64,000 nucleotides of DNA from Streptomyces hyderabadensis (GCF_020404845.1 NZ_JAIOJZ010000010.1:1-64000); one strand, 5' to 3'; shown: positions 33,243-46,191, counted from the stretch's first letter. Notes: generated by a model from the letters alone, not told the origin. Program-made: numbers and translations.

Positions 33243-34679
33243 ATGAACATGGCGATGATGCGCCTGAGGCGCGAGGACCCGCGCGTCGTCGGCTCGTTCA
33301 GGCTTCACAGGCGGCTCGGCGCGGGTGGGATGGGCGTGGTCTACCTGGGCTCCGACAAGAAGGGGCAGCGGGTCGCGCTGAAGGTCATCCGGCCGGACCT
33401 GGCGGAGGACCAGGAGTTCCGGTCCCGGTTCGCGCGGGAGGTCTCGGCGGCCCGGCGCATCCGGGGCGGCTGCACGGCCCGGCTGGTCGCCGCGGACCTG
33501 GAGGCGGACCGCCCCTGGTTCGCCACGCAGTACGTCCCCGGCCCGTCCCTGCACGACAAGGTCGTCGACGGGGGCCCGCTCGGCGCGGCCGACGTGGCGG
33601 CCGTGGGCGCCGCGCTGTCCGAGGGCCTGGTCGCCGTGCACGAGGCCGGGGTGGTGCACCGGGACCTGAAGCCGTCCAACATCCTGCTGTCCCCGAAGGG
33701 GCCGCGGATCATCGACTTCGGCATCGCCTGGGCCACCGGTGCCTCCACCCTGACGCACGTCGGCACCGCGGTCGGCTCCCCCGGGTTCCTCGCCCCGGAG
33801 CAGGTGCGCGGGGCCGCGGTCACACCGGCCACGGACGTGTTCTCGCTGGGCGCCACGCTGGCGTACGCGTCGATGGGCGACTCGCCCTTCGGGCACGGCA
33901 GTTCCGAGGTGATGCTGTACCGCGTGGTGCACGAGGAGGCGCAGCTGCACGGCGTCCCGGACGCGCTCGCCCCGCTGGTGCGGGCGTGCCTGGCCAAGGA
34001 CCCCGAGGAGCGCCCCAGCACCCTGCAACTGTCGCTGCGGCTCAAGGAGATCGCCGCCCGCGAGGCCCAGGGCATGGCCGACGTACGGCCGCCCGCGCCG
34101 CGCAGTGGTGAGGCGGACGTGCCCACCGGGCGGCTCGCCGACACCTACCCGGAGCGTGCCCAGCGGCGTCCGCAAGGCCGGCCGGGCGCGCAGGGCACTC
34201 CCCCGCCGCGCGGCACGTCGGGGACGCGGGGACCCGCACCGTCCCGGGGTTCCGTTCCCTCGCGCGGTGGCGGGCCCGCCCGGGGCGGGACGCCCTCGCG
34301 CGGCGGCGCACCGGCGCGCGGCGGCGGTGCGGGGGCCCGGTCCGGGTCCCGGCCGACGCCGTCCTCCCGCGACACGACGGGACGCAACCCCTCCCGCAAC
34401 GACGCTGCCCGGTCCGCACCGCGCGGCGGAACCGGCCGTGGTGGGGCCAGGACGACGGGGACCGGCTGGCGGCGGCCCGCCAACCCGCGGCTGCTGCGGC
34501 AGCGCCTGTTCGTGTTCGTGGTCGTCACGCTGCTGGTCGCGCTGGGCATCGCCGCGGCACAGGGGTGCCAGGGGCCCTCGCGCGGGCTCGGCGACGAACG
34601 GGGCGGCGTGCGGGCGGCGCAGCAGGAGCGGGTGGAGCCGGCCGGTGCCCTTCCGGGGCAGCGGGCGCCCCGGGGCTGA
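33243..34679 (+). CDS. Membrane-anchored Ser/Thr protein kinase
   Basis: This 478-residue Hanks-type kinase has an intact kinase domain (about residues 18-280): glycine loop GAGGMG, ATP-binding Lys47, HRDLKPSN with Asp141, DFG at 158-160 and APEQ. A ~130-residue linker rich in Arg, Gly, Pro and Ser follows, then one membrane helix (LFVFVVVTLLVALGIAAA, near residue 430) and a short outside tail without PASTA repeats. It would phosphorylate cytoplasmic targets; the sensor input is unclear. I chose the ATG at 33243, close to a G-rich site; nearby ATGs make the start uncertain by a few residues. It converges with the methyltransferase gene. Confidence 0.93.
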   Translation: MNMAMMRLRREDPRVVGSFRLHRRLGAGGMGVVYLGSDKKGQRVALKVIRPDLAEDQEFRSRFAREVSAARRIRGGCTARLVAADLEADRPWFATQYVPGPSLHDKVVDGGPLGAADVAAVGAALSEGLVAVHEAGVVHRDLKPSNILLSPKGPRIIDFGIAWATGASTLTHVGTAVGSPGFLAPEQVRGAAVTPATDVFSLGATLAYASMGDSPFGHGSSEVMLYRVVHEEAQLHGVPDALAPLVRACLAKDPEERPSTLQLSLRLKEIAAREAQGMADVRPPAPRSGEADVPTGRLADTYPERAQRRPQGRPGAQGTPPPRGTSGTRGPAPSRGSVPSRGGGPARGGTPSRGGAPARGGGAGARSGSRPTPSSRDTTGRNPSRNDAARSAPRGGTGRGGARTTGTGWRRPANPRLLRQRLFVFVVVTLLVALGIAAAQGCQGPSRGLGDERGGVRAAQQERVEPAGALPGQRAPRG

Positions 34680-34701
34680 GCACCGCGGGCGCCGCAGGCG
34701 G

Positions 34702-35520
34702 CTACGCCGAGGGGCGTCCCGACGTCACCGCGTAGAAGGCGACCGCTGCCGCCGCGCCCACGTTCAGGGAGTCCACGCCGTGGGACATCGGGATGCGGAC
34801 CCAGGTGTCGGACGCCGCCAGGGCCCGCCGGGTCAGTCCGCTGCCCTCGGCGCCCAGCATGAGCGCCACCCGGTCCATGCGGTGCGGGGCGACCGCGTCG
34901 AGGGGCTCGGCCCGCTCGTCGGGGGTGAGGGCGAGCAGCGTGAAGCCCGCCGCACCGACCGCGGCCAGACCGCCCGGCCAGGTGTCGAGGCGGGCGTACG
35001 GCACGGAGAAGACCGCGCCCATCGAGACCTTGACGCTGCGCCGGTACAGGGGGTCCGCGCAGTCCGGGGAGAGCAGGACCGCGTCCATGCCGAGCGCGGC
35101 GGCGGAGCGGAAGATCGCACCGATGTTGGTGTGGTCGTTGACGGACTCCATGACAACGACCCGGCGGGCGGTGGTCAGTAGGCCGGCCGCGGTCGGGAGC
35201 GGCCTGCGCTGCATCGAGGCGAGCGCGCCGCGGTGCACGTGGTAGCCGGTGACCCGTTCGGCGAGCGCCGGGTCGACGACGTAGACCGGGGCCGGGGCCT
35301 CGTCGATGATGTCGCGCATGGTGTCGACCCATTTGGCGGACAGCAGCATCGAGCGCATCGCGTAGCCCGCCTCGCCGGCCCGGCGGATGACCTTCTCGCC
35401 CTCGGCGATGAACAGGCCCTCGGCGGGTTCGCGGCGGCGCCGCAGTTCGACGTCGGTCAGGCCGGTGTAGTCGTGCAGGCGCGGATCGTCGGGGTCGTCG
35501 ACGGTGACGAGGTCGGCCAT
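34702..35520 (-). CDS. TrmH/SpoU family RNA 2'-O-methyltransferase
   Basis: The 272-residue protein has an N-terminal RNA-binding substrate domain (FIAEGEKVIRRAGEAGY) and a C-terminal SPOUT knot with the motifs NDHTNIGAIFRSAAALG, LGAEGSGL and IPMSHGVDSLNVGAAAAV. It would 2'-O-methylate tRNA or rRNA; the target base is not evident. It is directly upstream of trailing space before the kinase stop, and one base downstream of the cobA stop, so it is probably cotranscribed with cobA. Confidence 0.93.
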   Translation of the reverse strand: MADLVTVDDPDDPRLHDYTGLTDVELRRRREPAEGLFIAEGEKVIRRAGEAGYAMRSMLLSAKWVDTMRDIIDEAPAPVYVVDPALAERVTGYHVHRGALASMQRRPLPTAAGLLTTARRVVVMESVNDHTNIGAIFRSAAALGMDAVLLSPDCADPLYRRSVKVSMGAVFSVPYARLDTWPGGLAAVGAAGFTLLALTPDERAEPLDAVAPHRMDRVALMLGAEGSGLTRRALAASDTWVRIPMSHGVDSLNVGAAAAVAFYAVTSGRPSA

Positions 35521-35521
35521 G

Positions 35522-36754
35522 TCAGACCGTCCCGTGCGGGCCGACGGCGACGACCTCGCCGACGACGATGACGGCCGGCGGCCTGACCTCCTGCGCGACC
35601 ACCGTGTCGGCGACGGTGGCGAGGGTCGCGTCCACCCGGCGCTGGGCGGCCGTGGTGCCCTCCTGGACCAGGGCGACCGGCGTGTCGGAGGACTTGCCGT
35701 GCGCGACGAGGGTCTCGGCGATCCTGCCGATCTTGTCGACGCCCATCAGGATCACCAGTGTGCCGGTCAGCTTCGCCAGGGACGGCCAGTCGACCAGGGA
35801 GCGCTCGTCGTCGGGGGCCACGTGCCCGCTGACCACGGTGAACTCGTGGGCGACGCCCCGGTGGGTGACCGGGATGCCGGCCGCGCCGGGGACCGAGATC
35901 GAGCTGGAGATGCCGGGGACGACGGTGCACGCGATGCCCGCCTCGGCCAGTGCCTGCGCCTCCTCCATGCCCCGGCCGAAGACGAACGGGTCGCCGCCCT
36001 TGAGCCGTACGACCGCCTTGCCCTGCTTGGCGTGCTCGATCAGCGCGTTGTTGATGGCCTCCTGCGCCATGAACCGGCCGTAGGGGATCTTGGCCGCGTC
36101 GATGACCTCGACGTGCGGCGGCAGTTCGGCGAGCAGGTCGCGCGGGCCGAGCCGGTCGGCGATGACGACGTCGGCCTCGGCGAGCAGCCGGCGGCCGCGC
36201 ACCGTGATCAGGTCCGGGTCGCCGGGGCCGCCGCCGACCAGGGCGACGCCGGGCGTGCGGGTCCGGCGGTGCGGGGCGACGAGGGTGCCGTCGCGCAGGC
36301 CCTCCACCACGGCGTCGCGGATGGCGGCGGTGTGGCGGGGGTCTCGGTGGCGCGCGTCGGTGGTGAGCACGGCGACGGTGACGCCCTCACTGTGTCCGGT
36401 CGCCGGGGTCCAGGCCGTGGCCCGGTCGGCGTCGTCGGAGCGCACGCACCACACGCGGTGCCGTTCGGCCTCGGCGGAGGCGGCGTTGTTGGCCCCGGTG
36501 TCGCTGGTGGCGATCAGGGCGTACCAGGCGTCCGCGAGGTCGCCCTCCGCGTACGGGCGCTGCTCCCAGGCGATCTCGCCCGCGTCCGCCATCGCCTCGA
36601 CGGACGGGGTCGCCTCGGGGGACACGAGCCGGATGTCGGCGCCGGCCGCGATCAGGGCGGGCAGGCGGCGCTGGGCGACCTGTCCGCCGCCGAGGACGAC
36701 CACACGACGGCCGGCGAGGCGGAGGCCTACGGGATAGGCGGGGTGTTCGGCCAT
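35522..36754 (-). CDS. cobA: Uroporphyrinogen-III C-methyltransferase fused to a CysG-type Rossmann domain
   Basis: The 410-residue protein has two parts. An N-terminal NAD-binding domain (VVVLGGGQVAQRRLPALI) like precorrin-2 dehydrogenase/ferrochelatase of CysG/Met8p covers about 1-160. The C-terminal SUMT domain carries VALVGGGPGDPDLITVRG, VVRLKGGDPFVFGRG and GIPVTHRG. It would make precorrin-2, and possibly sirohydrochlorin, for cobalamin and siroheme. The ATG at 36754 has AGAGGAG about 11 bases upstream. No cobalamin riboswitch was recognised in the 190-base gap upstream. Confidence 0.95.
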   Translation of the reverse strand: MAEHPAYPVGLRLAGRRVVVLGGGQVAQRRLPALIAAGADIRLVSPEATPSVEAMADAGEIAWEQRPYAEGDLADAWYALIATSDTGANNAASAEAERHRVWCVRSDDADRATAWTPATGHSEGVTVAVLTTDARHRDPRHTAAIRDAVVEGLRDGTLVAPHRRTRTPGVALVGGGPGDPDLITVRGRRLLAEADVVIADRLGPRDLLAELPPHVEVIDAAKIPYGRFMAQEAINNALIEHAKQGKAVVRLKGGDPFVFGRGMEEAQALAEAGIACTVVPGISSSISVPGAAGIPVTHRGVAHEFTVVSGHVAPDDERSLVDWPSLAKLTGTLVILMGVDKIGRIAETLVAHGKSSDTPVALVQEGTTAAQRRVDATLATVADTVVAQEVRPPAVIVVGEVVAVGPHGTV

Positions 36755-36831
36755 GAGGGGACGGCTCCTCTTGCGGCGATGGCGCTGACGTGCGGATTTT
36801 ACGGCGGGGTGGCCGGTGGGGCCCAGGTGGT

Positions 36832-36850
36832 CCGGTGGTTGGACCACCGG
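36832..36850 (-). terminator. Hairpin downstream of the BluB-CobT gene
   Basis: An 8-bp stem CCGGTGGT/ACCACCGG with a 3-base loop lies 95 bases past the BluB-CobT stop. It could end that transcript before cobA. There is no U-tract. Confidence 0.45.
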
Positions 36851-36944
36851 CCCGGTGACGGGACCCCGTCGCCGGACGGGGCCGGATCGTGGCAGCCGAC
36901 GCGGGGCCCGGCACCGTGCTCCCGGACCCCGCGTCGAGCGACCG

Positions 36945-40598
<3,654 letters not shown>

Positions 40599-40971
40599 GC
40601 GTAACCCCTCGCCCATCGGTTAGTGCTTCTACGACCAGCTCACCCGGGACGGCGCACCGACCGCCCGTAGTGAAGAACGAGCGGGCGTGCCCAGCGGCAC
40701 GAACGACCCGCGGGAAAAGACGACAAAGCCATTGAGTGGCATTGTCGCGGTCGTCCCCCCGCCACGACAGCTTGATCCGCGACGGCCCGCTGTGGACTGC
40801 GCCACGTTGCGCGTCCTCCGGTTCTGCCGTACCACACCCGCCCCCCCAAGGAGCGGGGCTTTACGGACATCGACCGACGAACTGCCGGGTGTCCGCATGC
40901 GGTACAACAATCCGCCAGCCTACCCCGCGCGGTATGAACAACCGATCACGGGGCGCGGTCGCCGTGGGGCC
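40599..40971. other. 373-base gap between cobL and the BluB-CobT gene
   Basis: No coding region or riboswitch was recognised. I looked for the GCCACTG box of cobalamin riboswitches on both strands; the nearest match, GCCACTC at about 40736, lacks the flanking consensus. The promoter of the BluB-CobT gene presumably lies here. Confidence 0.4.
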
Positions 40972-42198
40972 TCAGCGGGGTGCTTCGCGCCGCACGATCT
41001 CTCCGCTGAGCAGGAACGCGACGCTCCGCTCGGTCTCCGTCCAGGCCCGGGTGTCGAGTCCGACGGACTGCAGCAGGGCGCACTCGACGCGGTATCCGTG
41101 CTCCGTCAGGTCCCTGCCGACGAGTTCGGCCGCGTCGCGGGTCGCGGCGTGCGCGACGATGCGCTGCGGGCGGCGGTCCGCGACCGCGGAGACCACGGCC
41201 GCTCCCCCGCCGCCGACCCGGACGACGTCCGGTTCGGGGAGGTTCTCCAGGACGTGGGGGGCGTCGCCGTGCACGGTCTGGAGCTGGACGCCGAAGTGCC
41301 GCGCGGTGGCCTCGGTGCGGGCGCAGGCGTCCCGGTCCCGGTCGACGGCGATGACGGCGGCTCCGCCGCGGGCGGCCTCGGTGGCGAAGGCGCCGCTGCC
41401 GCAGCCGATGTCCCACACGAGGTCGCCGAGGCGCGGTCCGAGCCGGACGAGTTGGGCGGTGCGCAGCAGGTCGGTCTCCCCCTCGCCCAGTTCGCCGCCG
41501 TAGGAGGCGGCGGGCAGGGACCAGCCGCGCGGGCCGGTGGCCGGGTCGCGGCCGGCGATCCAGCCGGTGCCGTCGCCCGCGGTGGCCGGCGGGGCGCTGC
41601 CGCCCGCCACGATGACGACGTTCGGGTCGCGCCAGGTGTGGTCGGCGGCCTTGTCGGAGGTGACCACGGTGACCCGCTCGCGGGTGGTGCCCAGTTCCTC
41701 GCAGATGACGAAGGTGCGGTGGACGCCCTCCATCAGCAGGCCGAGTTCGGCCGGTCCGGCGCCCGGTGAGGTGAGGACCGCGACCTTGGTGTGGGCCCGG
41801 CACACGTTCACCGCGCGTCGCAGGGTGCGGGGGTGGGCGACGACCACATGGGCGTCGTCCCAGGGCATTCCGGCGCGGGCGAAGGCGGCGGCCACGGAGG
41901 AGACGGCGGGCACGACCTCCACCTCCAGGCCGAACTCGGGCGCCCGCAGGGTGCGTACGACGCCGAAGAAGCCGGGGTCCCCGTCGGCCAGGACGACCGT
42001 CGTGCCGCGGTGGGCGGCGAGGCGGCGGGCGGCGAGGGCGACGCTGCCGAGGCGGATGCGTTCGGCGGTGGGCGGTACCTCGGGAAGTGCCAGGTGGTGT
42101 GCGGCGCCGGCCACCAGGGTGGCGGCGCCCAGTGCGGAGCGTGCCGCGGCGGTCAGCGGCGAACCGTCCCAGCCGATCACCGTGACCCGGTCGGCCAT
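40972..42198 (-). CDS. cobL: Precorrin-6Y C5,15-methyltransferase (CbiE-CbiT fusion)
   Basis: The 408-residue CobL has an N-terminal CbiE methyltransferase domain (MADRVTVIGWDGSPLT, VVVLADGDPGFFGVVRTL) and a C-terminal CbiT decarboxylase/methyltransferase domain (GDLVWDIGCGSGAFATEAAR, the SAM-binding loop). It methylates C5 and C15 and decarboxylates the C12 side chain of precorrin-6B. The ATG is at 42198. It belongs with cobA and the BluB-CobT gene to a partial cobalamin cluster; other cob genes must lie elsewhere. Confidence 0.95.
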   Translation of the reverse strand: MADRVTVIGWDGSPLTAAARSALGAATLVAGAAHHLALPEVPPTAERIRLGSVALAARRLAAHRGTTVVLADGDPGFFGVVRTLRAPEFGLEVEVVPAVSSVAAAFARAGMPWDDAHVVVAHPRTLRRAVNVCRAHTKVAVLTSPGAGPAELGLLMEGVHRTFVICEELGTTRERVTVVTSDKAADHTWRDPNVVIVAGGSAPPATAGDGTGWIAGRDPATGPRGWSLPAASYGGELGEGETDLLRTAQLVRLGPRLGDLVWDIGCGSGAFATEAARGGAAVIAVDRDRDACARTEATARHFGVQLQTVHGDAPHVLENLPEPDVVRVGGGGAAVVSAVADRRPQRIVAHAATRDAAELVGRDLTEHGYRVECALLQSVGLDTRAWTETERSVAFLLSGEIVRREAPR

Positions 42199-42316
42199 CG
42201 TCGTCAGTCTCCAGGGTTTTCGCAGGTCGTGGTCGTGGTACCGGCGCTGGCGCGCCCCGTGAGGGTACCCGGTGCGGCCTGGGTCCGGGGTGGCGGCGCC
42301 GGTCGGCCCCCGTCTA

Positions 42317-42955
42317 TCAGTTCCAGTCCGTGAAGGTGGTGAAACCGTCGGTGTCGGTCAGCTGTCCGGTGCTGCCCTCCAGGTCCTCCGGCAGCAGGCT
42401 CCACACGATGAAGTCGGTGCGGACGTCCGTCCAAACGCCGTCGTCGGTGCGCGCCCGTGCTATGCAGGCGCCGCGCAGGACGCCCTCGCTGATGCAGCCG
42501 ATCTTCTGGGCGACCTGCTGGGAGGCGGTGTTGTCGGCCGCGGTGCGCAGCTCGACGCGTTCGAACTTCTGGTCGCCGAACAGCCACTGGACGGTGGCGA
42601 GCGCCGCCTCGGACGCGTACCCCTCACCCCGGGCCCAGGGGGCGATTATGTACGAGAGTTCGGTGGCCCGTACGTGCCAGTTGGTCTTGGTCAGCTGGAT
42701 GACGCCGACCAGTCGCTGGGTGAGGAACTCGGTGACGGCCAGGTCGAGCCCCCGGCCCGCGGTGCGCTCGGCGGGGGCGTACTCGCCGATCCAGGTGGCG
42801 GCGTTGTCCTCGGTGAAGGGCTGGGGGACGTGGGTCCAGGCGGCGACCTGCTCGTCGTTCATCATCGCGGCCAGCGCGGGGACGTCGTCCTCGTCCAGGG
42901 GGCGCAGCACCAACCGCTCCGTGCTGATGGAGATGTTGGGGAAGGTGCTCGTCAT
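42317..42955 (-). CDS. GNAT acetyltransferase (RimJ/RimL-like)
   Basis: The 212-residue protein follows the RimJ/RimL type of GNAT: ISTERLVLRPLDEDDVPALAAM, a TELSYIIAPWARGEGYASEAALATVQW acetyl-CoA loop, and VELRTAADNTASQQVAQKIGC. It may acetylate a protein N-terminus or a small molecule. The ATG at 42955 has a GGAG site 6-9 bases upstream. It lies downstream of the metQ terminator, so it is probably not part of the methionine operon. Confidence 0.88.
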   Translation of the reverse strand: MTSTFPNISISTERLVLRPLDEDDVPALAAMMNDEQVAAWTHVPQPFTEDNAATWIGEYAPAERTAGRGLDLAVTEFLTQRLVGVIQLTKTNWHVRATELSYIIAPWARGEGYASEAALATVQWLFGDQKFERVELRTAADNTASQQVAQKIGCISEGVLRGACIARARTDDGVWTDVRTDFIVWSLLPEDLEGSTGQLTDTDGFTTFTDWN

Positions 42956-43035
42956 GCGCCGCTCCATAACCTGGGTAACCGTCGGGGCCTGCTCGAACTG
43001 ACCAGCATGCAGCATGAAAGCACTCAACCACACCA

Positions 43036-43069
43036 CCGGGTCCGCCCCGTGTGCACGGAGCGGACCCGG
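43036..43069 (-). terminator. Terminator of the metNIQ operon
   Basis: A 10-bp perfect stem (43036-43045 with 43060-43069) is extended by four more pairs around a GTGC loop with one mismatch. It lies 58 bases downstream of the metQ stop. Confidence 0.65.
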
Positions 43070-43126
43070 AGGGCGGCACTGGTGTCCGGCCCGGACGGCG
43101 GACCGGAGGAAACCTCGCCCGGAGGC

Positions 43127-43954
43127 TCAGAAGGAGGGCAGGACCGCGCCGGCGTACTTGTCCTCGATGAACTTCTTCACCTCGGGCGAGTTGAGGAGCT
43201 TCGCGAGCTTCTTGACGCGCGGGTCGTCCTCGTGGCCCTCCTTCACGGCGAGGAGGTTGCTGTTCGGGTTGCCCTTGGCCTTCTCCAGGACGAGGGCGTC
43301 CTGGGCGGGCTTCAGGTCGGCCTCGATGGCGTAGTTGCCGTTGACGACCGCCGCGTCCACGTCGTCCAGGGAGCGCGGGGTCTGGGCCGCCTCCAGCTCC
43401 TTGAACTCCAGGTTCTTCGGGTTCTTGGTGATGTCCGCGGGGGTGGCCGCGGTACCGACGCCGTCCTTGAGGGTGATGATCCCGTTGGCGGCGAGCAACT
43501 GCAGGGCGCGGCCCTCGTTGACGGTGTCGTTGGGGACGGCGACGGTCGCACCGCTCTTCAGGTCGTCGGCCTTCTTCACCTTGTGGGAGTAGAGGCCGAG
43601 GGGCTCCAGGTGCACGTCGACGACGGACACGATGTGGGTGCCGTTCTTCTTGTTGAAGTCGTCGAGGTAGGGCTGGGTCTGGAAGTAGTTGGCCCCCACG
43701 GAGCCGTCCTCCGTCGCCGTGTTCGGCGTGACGTAGTCGGTGAACTCCTTGACCTCCAGGTCGAGGCCCGCGTCCTTGGCCAGGTTGTCCTTGACGTAGT
43801 CGAGGATCTCGGCGTGCGGGGTGGGGCTCGCGGCGACGACCAGCGGGCCCGAGGTGTCAGAGGCGGAGTCCTTGTCCGAGCCGCAGGCGGACAGCCCGAG
43901 GGTGAGGGCTCCGGCGGCGAGGACGGCGGTGGTGATCTTGGCGGTGTTACGCAC
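43127..43954 (-). CDS. metQ: Methionine-binding lipoprotein MetQ
   Basis: The 275-residue NlpA/MetQ-type lipoprotein has a signal ending in the lipobox LSAC with Cys24, then VVAASPTPHAEILDYV and YFQTQPYLDDFNKKNGTHIV, the hallmarks of D/L-methionine-binding proteins. It delivers methionine to MetI/MetN. The GTG at 43954 follows an AGGAAAGG site about 10 bases away. It is the last gene of the metN-metI-metQ operon. Confidence 0.96.
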   Translation of the reverse strand: MRNTAKITTAVLAAGALTLGLSACGSDKDSASDTSGPLVVAASPTPHAEILDYVKDNLAKDAGLDLEVKEFTDYVTPNTATEDGSVGANYFQTQPYLDDFNKKNGTHIVSVVDVHLEPLGLYSHKVKKADDLKSGATVAVPNDTVNEGRALQLLAANGIITLKDGVGTAATPADITKNPKNLEFKELEAAQTPRSLDDVDAAVVNGNYAIEADLKPAQDALVLEKAKGNPNSNLLAVKEGHEDDPRVKKLAKLLNSPEVKKFIEDKYAGAVLPSF

Positions 43955-44020
43955 GAAAAGTGCCTTTCCTGAGGTGGTGCGACCCCGCCCGGTACGGCGG
44001 GGAGTCTGATGGGGGCGCGG

Positions 44021-44758
44021 TCAGGCGACCTTGCCGACGTCGGCCGCGGCGGGCTCCTTGGCCCTGAGCAGCCGGAGCCGGGGCGCCGCGCCGCCGCGTC
44101 CGCCGCGGCGGTGCAGGGTGCGGGCCGCGTAGTCGCCGATGAACTGGATGAGCGAGATGGCGACGGCGAGGAGCGCGACGGTGATCCACATGAAGCCGGG
44201 CTCGAAGCGCTGGTAGCCGTAGCGGACGGCGAGGTCGCCGAGGCCGCCGCCGCCGACGGTGCCGGCCATGGCGGAGTAGCCGATGAGCGCGATGACCGTG
44301 GTGGTGGTGGAGGCGATCAGGGAGGGCAGCGCCTCGGGGACCAGCACCTTGCGGACGATGGTCCAGGTGCTGCCGCCCATGGACTGCACGGCCTCGACGA
44401 GCCCGCCGTCGACCTCGCGCACGGCGGTCTCGACGAGCCTGGCGAAGAACGGGATGCCGCCGATGGCGAGCGGCACGATGGCGGCCTCGCTGCCGATGGT
44501 GGTGCCGATGACCCAGCGGGTGAAGCTCATCAGCGCGACCATGAGGATGATGAACGGCATCGAGCGGCCGATGTTCACGATCTGCCCGATGACCTTGTTG
44601 ACCACGACGTTCTGCAGCAGGCCGCCGCGGTCGGTGAGGACGAGGAGGACGCCGAGCGGAAGTCCGAGGACGACGGCGATCAGGGTGGACCAGCCGACCA
44701 TGATCAGGGTCTCCCAGGACGCCTGCTCCAGCAGCGGCTGCATCTCGGACCAGGTCAC
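44021..44758 (-). CDS. metI: Methionine ABC transporter permease MetI
   Basis: The 245-residue permease has five to six membrane helices and the EAVQSMGGSTWTIVRKVLVPEALP loop that docks MetN. The C-terminal tail is basic. The GTG at 44758 overlaps the metN stop by 4 bases. It forms the channel of the methionine importer. Confidence 0.96.
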   Translation of the reverse strand: MTWSEMQPLLEQASWETLIMVGWSTLIAVVLGLPLGVLLVLTDRGGLLQNVVVNKVIGQIVNIGRSMPFIILMVALMSFTRWVIGTTIGSEAAIVPLAIGGIPFFARLVETAVREVDGGLVEAVQSMGGSTWTIVRKVLVPEALPSLIASTTTTVIALIGYSAMAGTVGGGGLGDLAVRYGYQRFEPGFMWITVALLAVAISLIQFIGDYAARTLHRRGGRGGAAPRLRLLRAKEPAAADVGKVA

Positions 44759-45819
44759 TTGGCACCTTCCTTCACCAGTGAGGCGGACGCGGACGGCGCG
44801 GGGGCGGCCTCCGGCGTCTCGTTCACCACGTCGATCTGCAGGCCCTGTTCGCGCAGGAAGCCGACGGGTACGACGTTGTCCTCGTAGCGGCCGGGCAGTT
44901 CGATGCGCATCCGGCCGACCTGGAGGCCGCCGACGGTGTCGATGGCGGCGCCGAGGATCGATATGTCGATGTTGTAGGTGCGGGACAGCTGGGAGATGAC
45001 GGGCTGGGTGGCGGCCTCGCCGTGGAAGGTGACGTCGAGGACGGTGCGGTCGTCCGCGGAGGCCTCGCCGCCGACCGGGAAGAGCGCGGCGGCCAGTTCG
45101 GAGCCCGGGGTGGCCAGGAGTTCGCCGACCGTGCCGGACTCGACGATGCGGCCCCGGTCCATGAGGGCGGCCGAGTCGCAGATGCTCTTGACGACGTCCA
45201 TCTCGTGGGTGATGAGCAGGACGGTCAGTCCGAGCTGCCGGTTCAGGTCGCGCAGCAGCTGGAGGATGGAGCGGGTGGTCTCCGGGTCGAGGGCGCTGGT
45301 GGCCTCGTCGGAGAGCAGGACCTTGGGGTCGCCGGCCAGGGCGCGGGCGATGCCGACGCGCTGCTTCTGGCCGCCGGAGAGCTGGGCGGGGTAGGCCCCC
45401 GCCTTGTCGGCGAGGCCGACGAGGTCGAGCAGTTCCAGCGCCTTGCGGGAACGTTCCTTCCCCGACTTGCCGAGGATCTCCAGCGGCAGTTCGACGTTGT
45501 CCCGGACGGTCCGCGAGGAGAGCAGGTTGAAGTGCTGGAAGACCATCCCGATGCGGCTGCGCGCCTGCCGCAGTTCCCGGCCCGCGCGCGGGCCGCGGCC
45601 GGCCAGCGCGGTGAGGTCCTGGCCGGCGACGGTGACCGTGCCGGCGGTGGGCCGCTCCAGGAGGTTGACGCAGCGGATGAGCGAGGACTTGCCGGCGCCG
45701 GACTGGCCGATGACGCCGTACACCTCGCCCTCGCGGACGTGCAGGTCGACGCCGTCCAGGGCGGTGACCTCACGGCCGCGTGAACGATAGACCTTGGTGA
45801 GGCCCGATGTGGTGATCAC
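44755..45819 (-). CDS. metN: Methionine import ATP-binding protein MetN
   Basis: The 354-residue ABC ATPase has the Walker A GQSGAGKSS, signature LSGGQKQRVGIARAL, Walker B VLLSDEATSALD and His switch LITHEMD. A C-terminal NIL domain (TVLDVTFHGEAATQPVISQLSRTYNIDISILGA) senses methionine for feedback. I start it at the GTG at 45819 (VITTSGLTKVY), preceded by GGAAA, because the conserved region begins there. In-frame GTGs upstream at 45834 and 45870 are possible. A Cys/Met-rich leader reading frame lies 245 bases upstream. Confidence 0.96.
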   Translation of the reverse strand: MITTSGLTKVYRSRGREVTALDGVDLHVREGEVYGVIGQSGAGKSSLIRCVNLLERPTAGTVTVAGQDLTALAGRGPRAGRELRQARSRIGMVFQHFNLLSSRTVRDNVELPLEILGKSGKERSRKALELLDLVGLADKAGAYPAQLSGGQKQRVGIARALAGDPKVLLSDEATSALDPETTRSILQLLRDLNRQLGLTVLLITHEMDVVKSICDSAALMDRGRIVESGTVGELLATPGSELAAALFPVGGEASADDRTVLDVTFHGEAATQPVISQLSRTYNIDISILGAAIDTVGGLQVGRMRIELPGRYEDNVVPVGFLREQGLQIDVVNETPEAAPAPSASASLVKEGAK

Positions 45820-46064
45820 GTGGGTTTCCGTCACTGTCGAGTGCGCGGCGCGGTGGTGTGCGCCGGGCACGGGGCGTTGTTCTTCGGGTTCTTGGGGGTC
45901 CTTCGGAACGCGGCACGGTTCTCGCGGTGGCGGTGCGCCATGGCGGTGGACCGGGGAGAAACGTGTGCGCGGGGCGTGGCCCGGCCGCGTGCGCGCGTCG
46001 GGCGCGGGCGGACACGGGCGGGCGCTCGCTTCGGGGCGCGAGGCTCAGGTGGTGCGGGGGCCCT

Positions 46065-46154
46065 CTAGAAGGCGCACATTCGCAGGCACATACAACGAGC
46101 ACCGGGCGTCATGGTCGCCTCGGTCGCAGGGGTGCGGTCGCTCGTGGTGCTCAT
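46065..46154 (-). CDS. Putative Cys/Met leader peptide upstream of metN
   Basis: A 29-codon frame ends in RCMCLRMCAF, with three Cys and three Met codons in its last ten residues (the counted Met includes MCLRMC). The shorter form starting at the ATG at 46112 gives a 15-residue peptide MTPGARCMCLRMCAF, with GAGG just upstream, which fits better. Leader peptides with Cys runs control sulfur genes in actinobacteria by translational attenuation. Here slow decoding at Cys or Met codons could sense supply for the methionine importer. No terminator pair has been proven between it and metN. Confidence 0.55.
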   Translation of the reverse strand: MSTTSDRTPATEATMTPGARCMCLRMCAF

Positions 46155-46191
46155 GCCGATCAGTAAAGCAGACGTACGCCCCTGACCGGAG

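Noticed and set aside
36755..36944. Cobalamin riboswitch upstream of cobA
   Set aside because: No GCCACTG B12 box or matching stem set on either strand.
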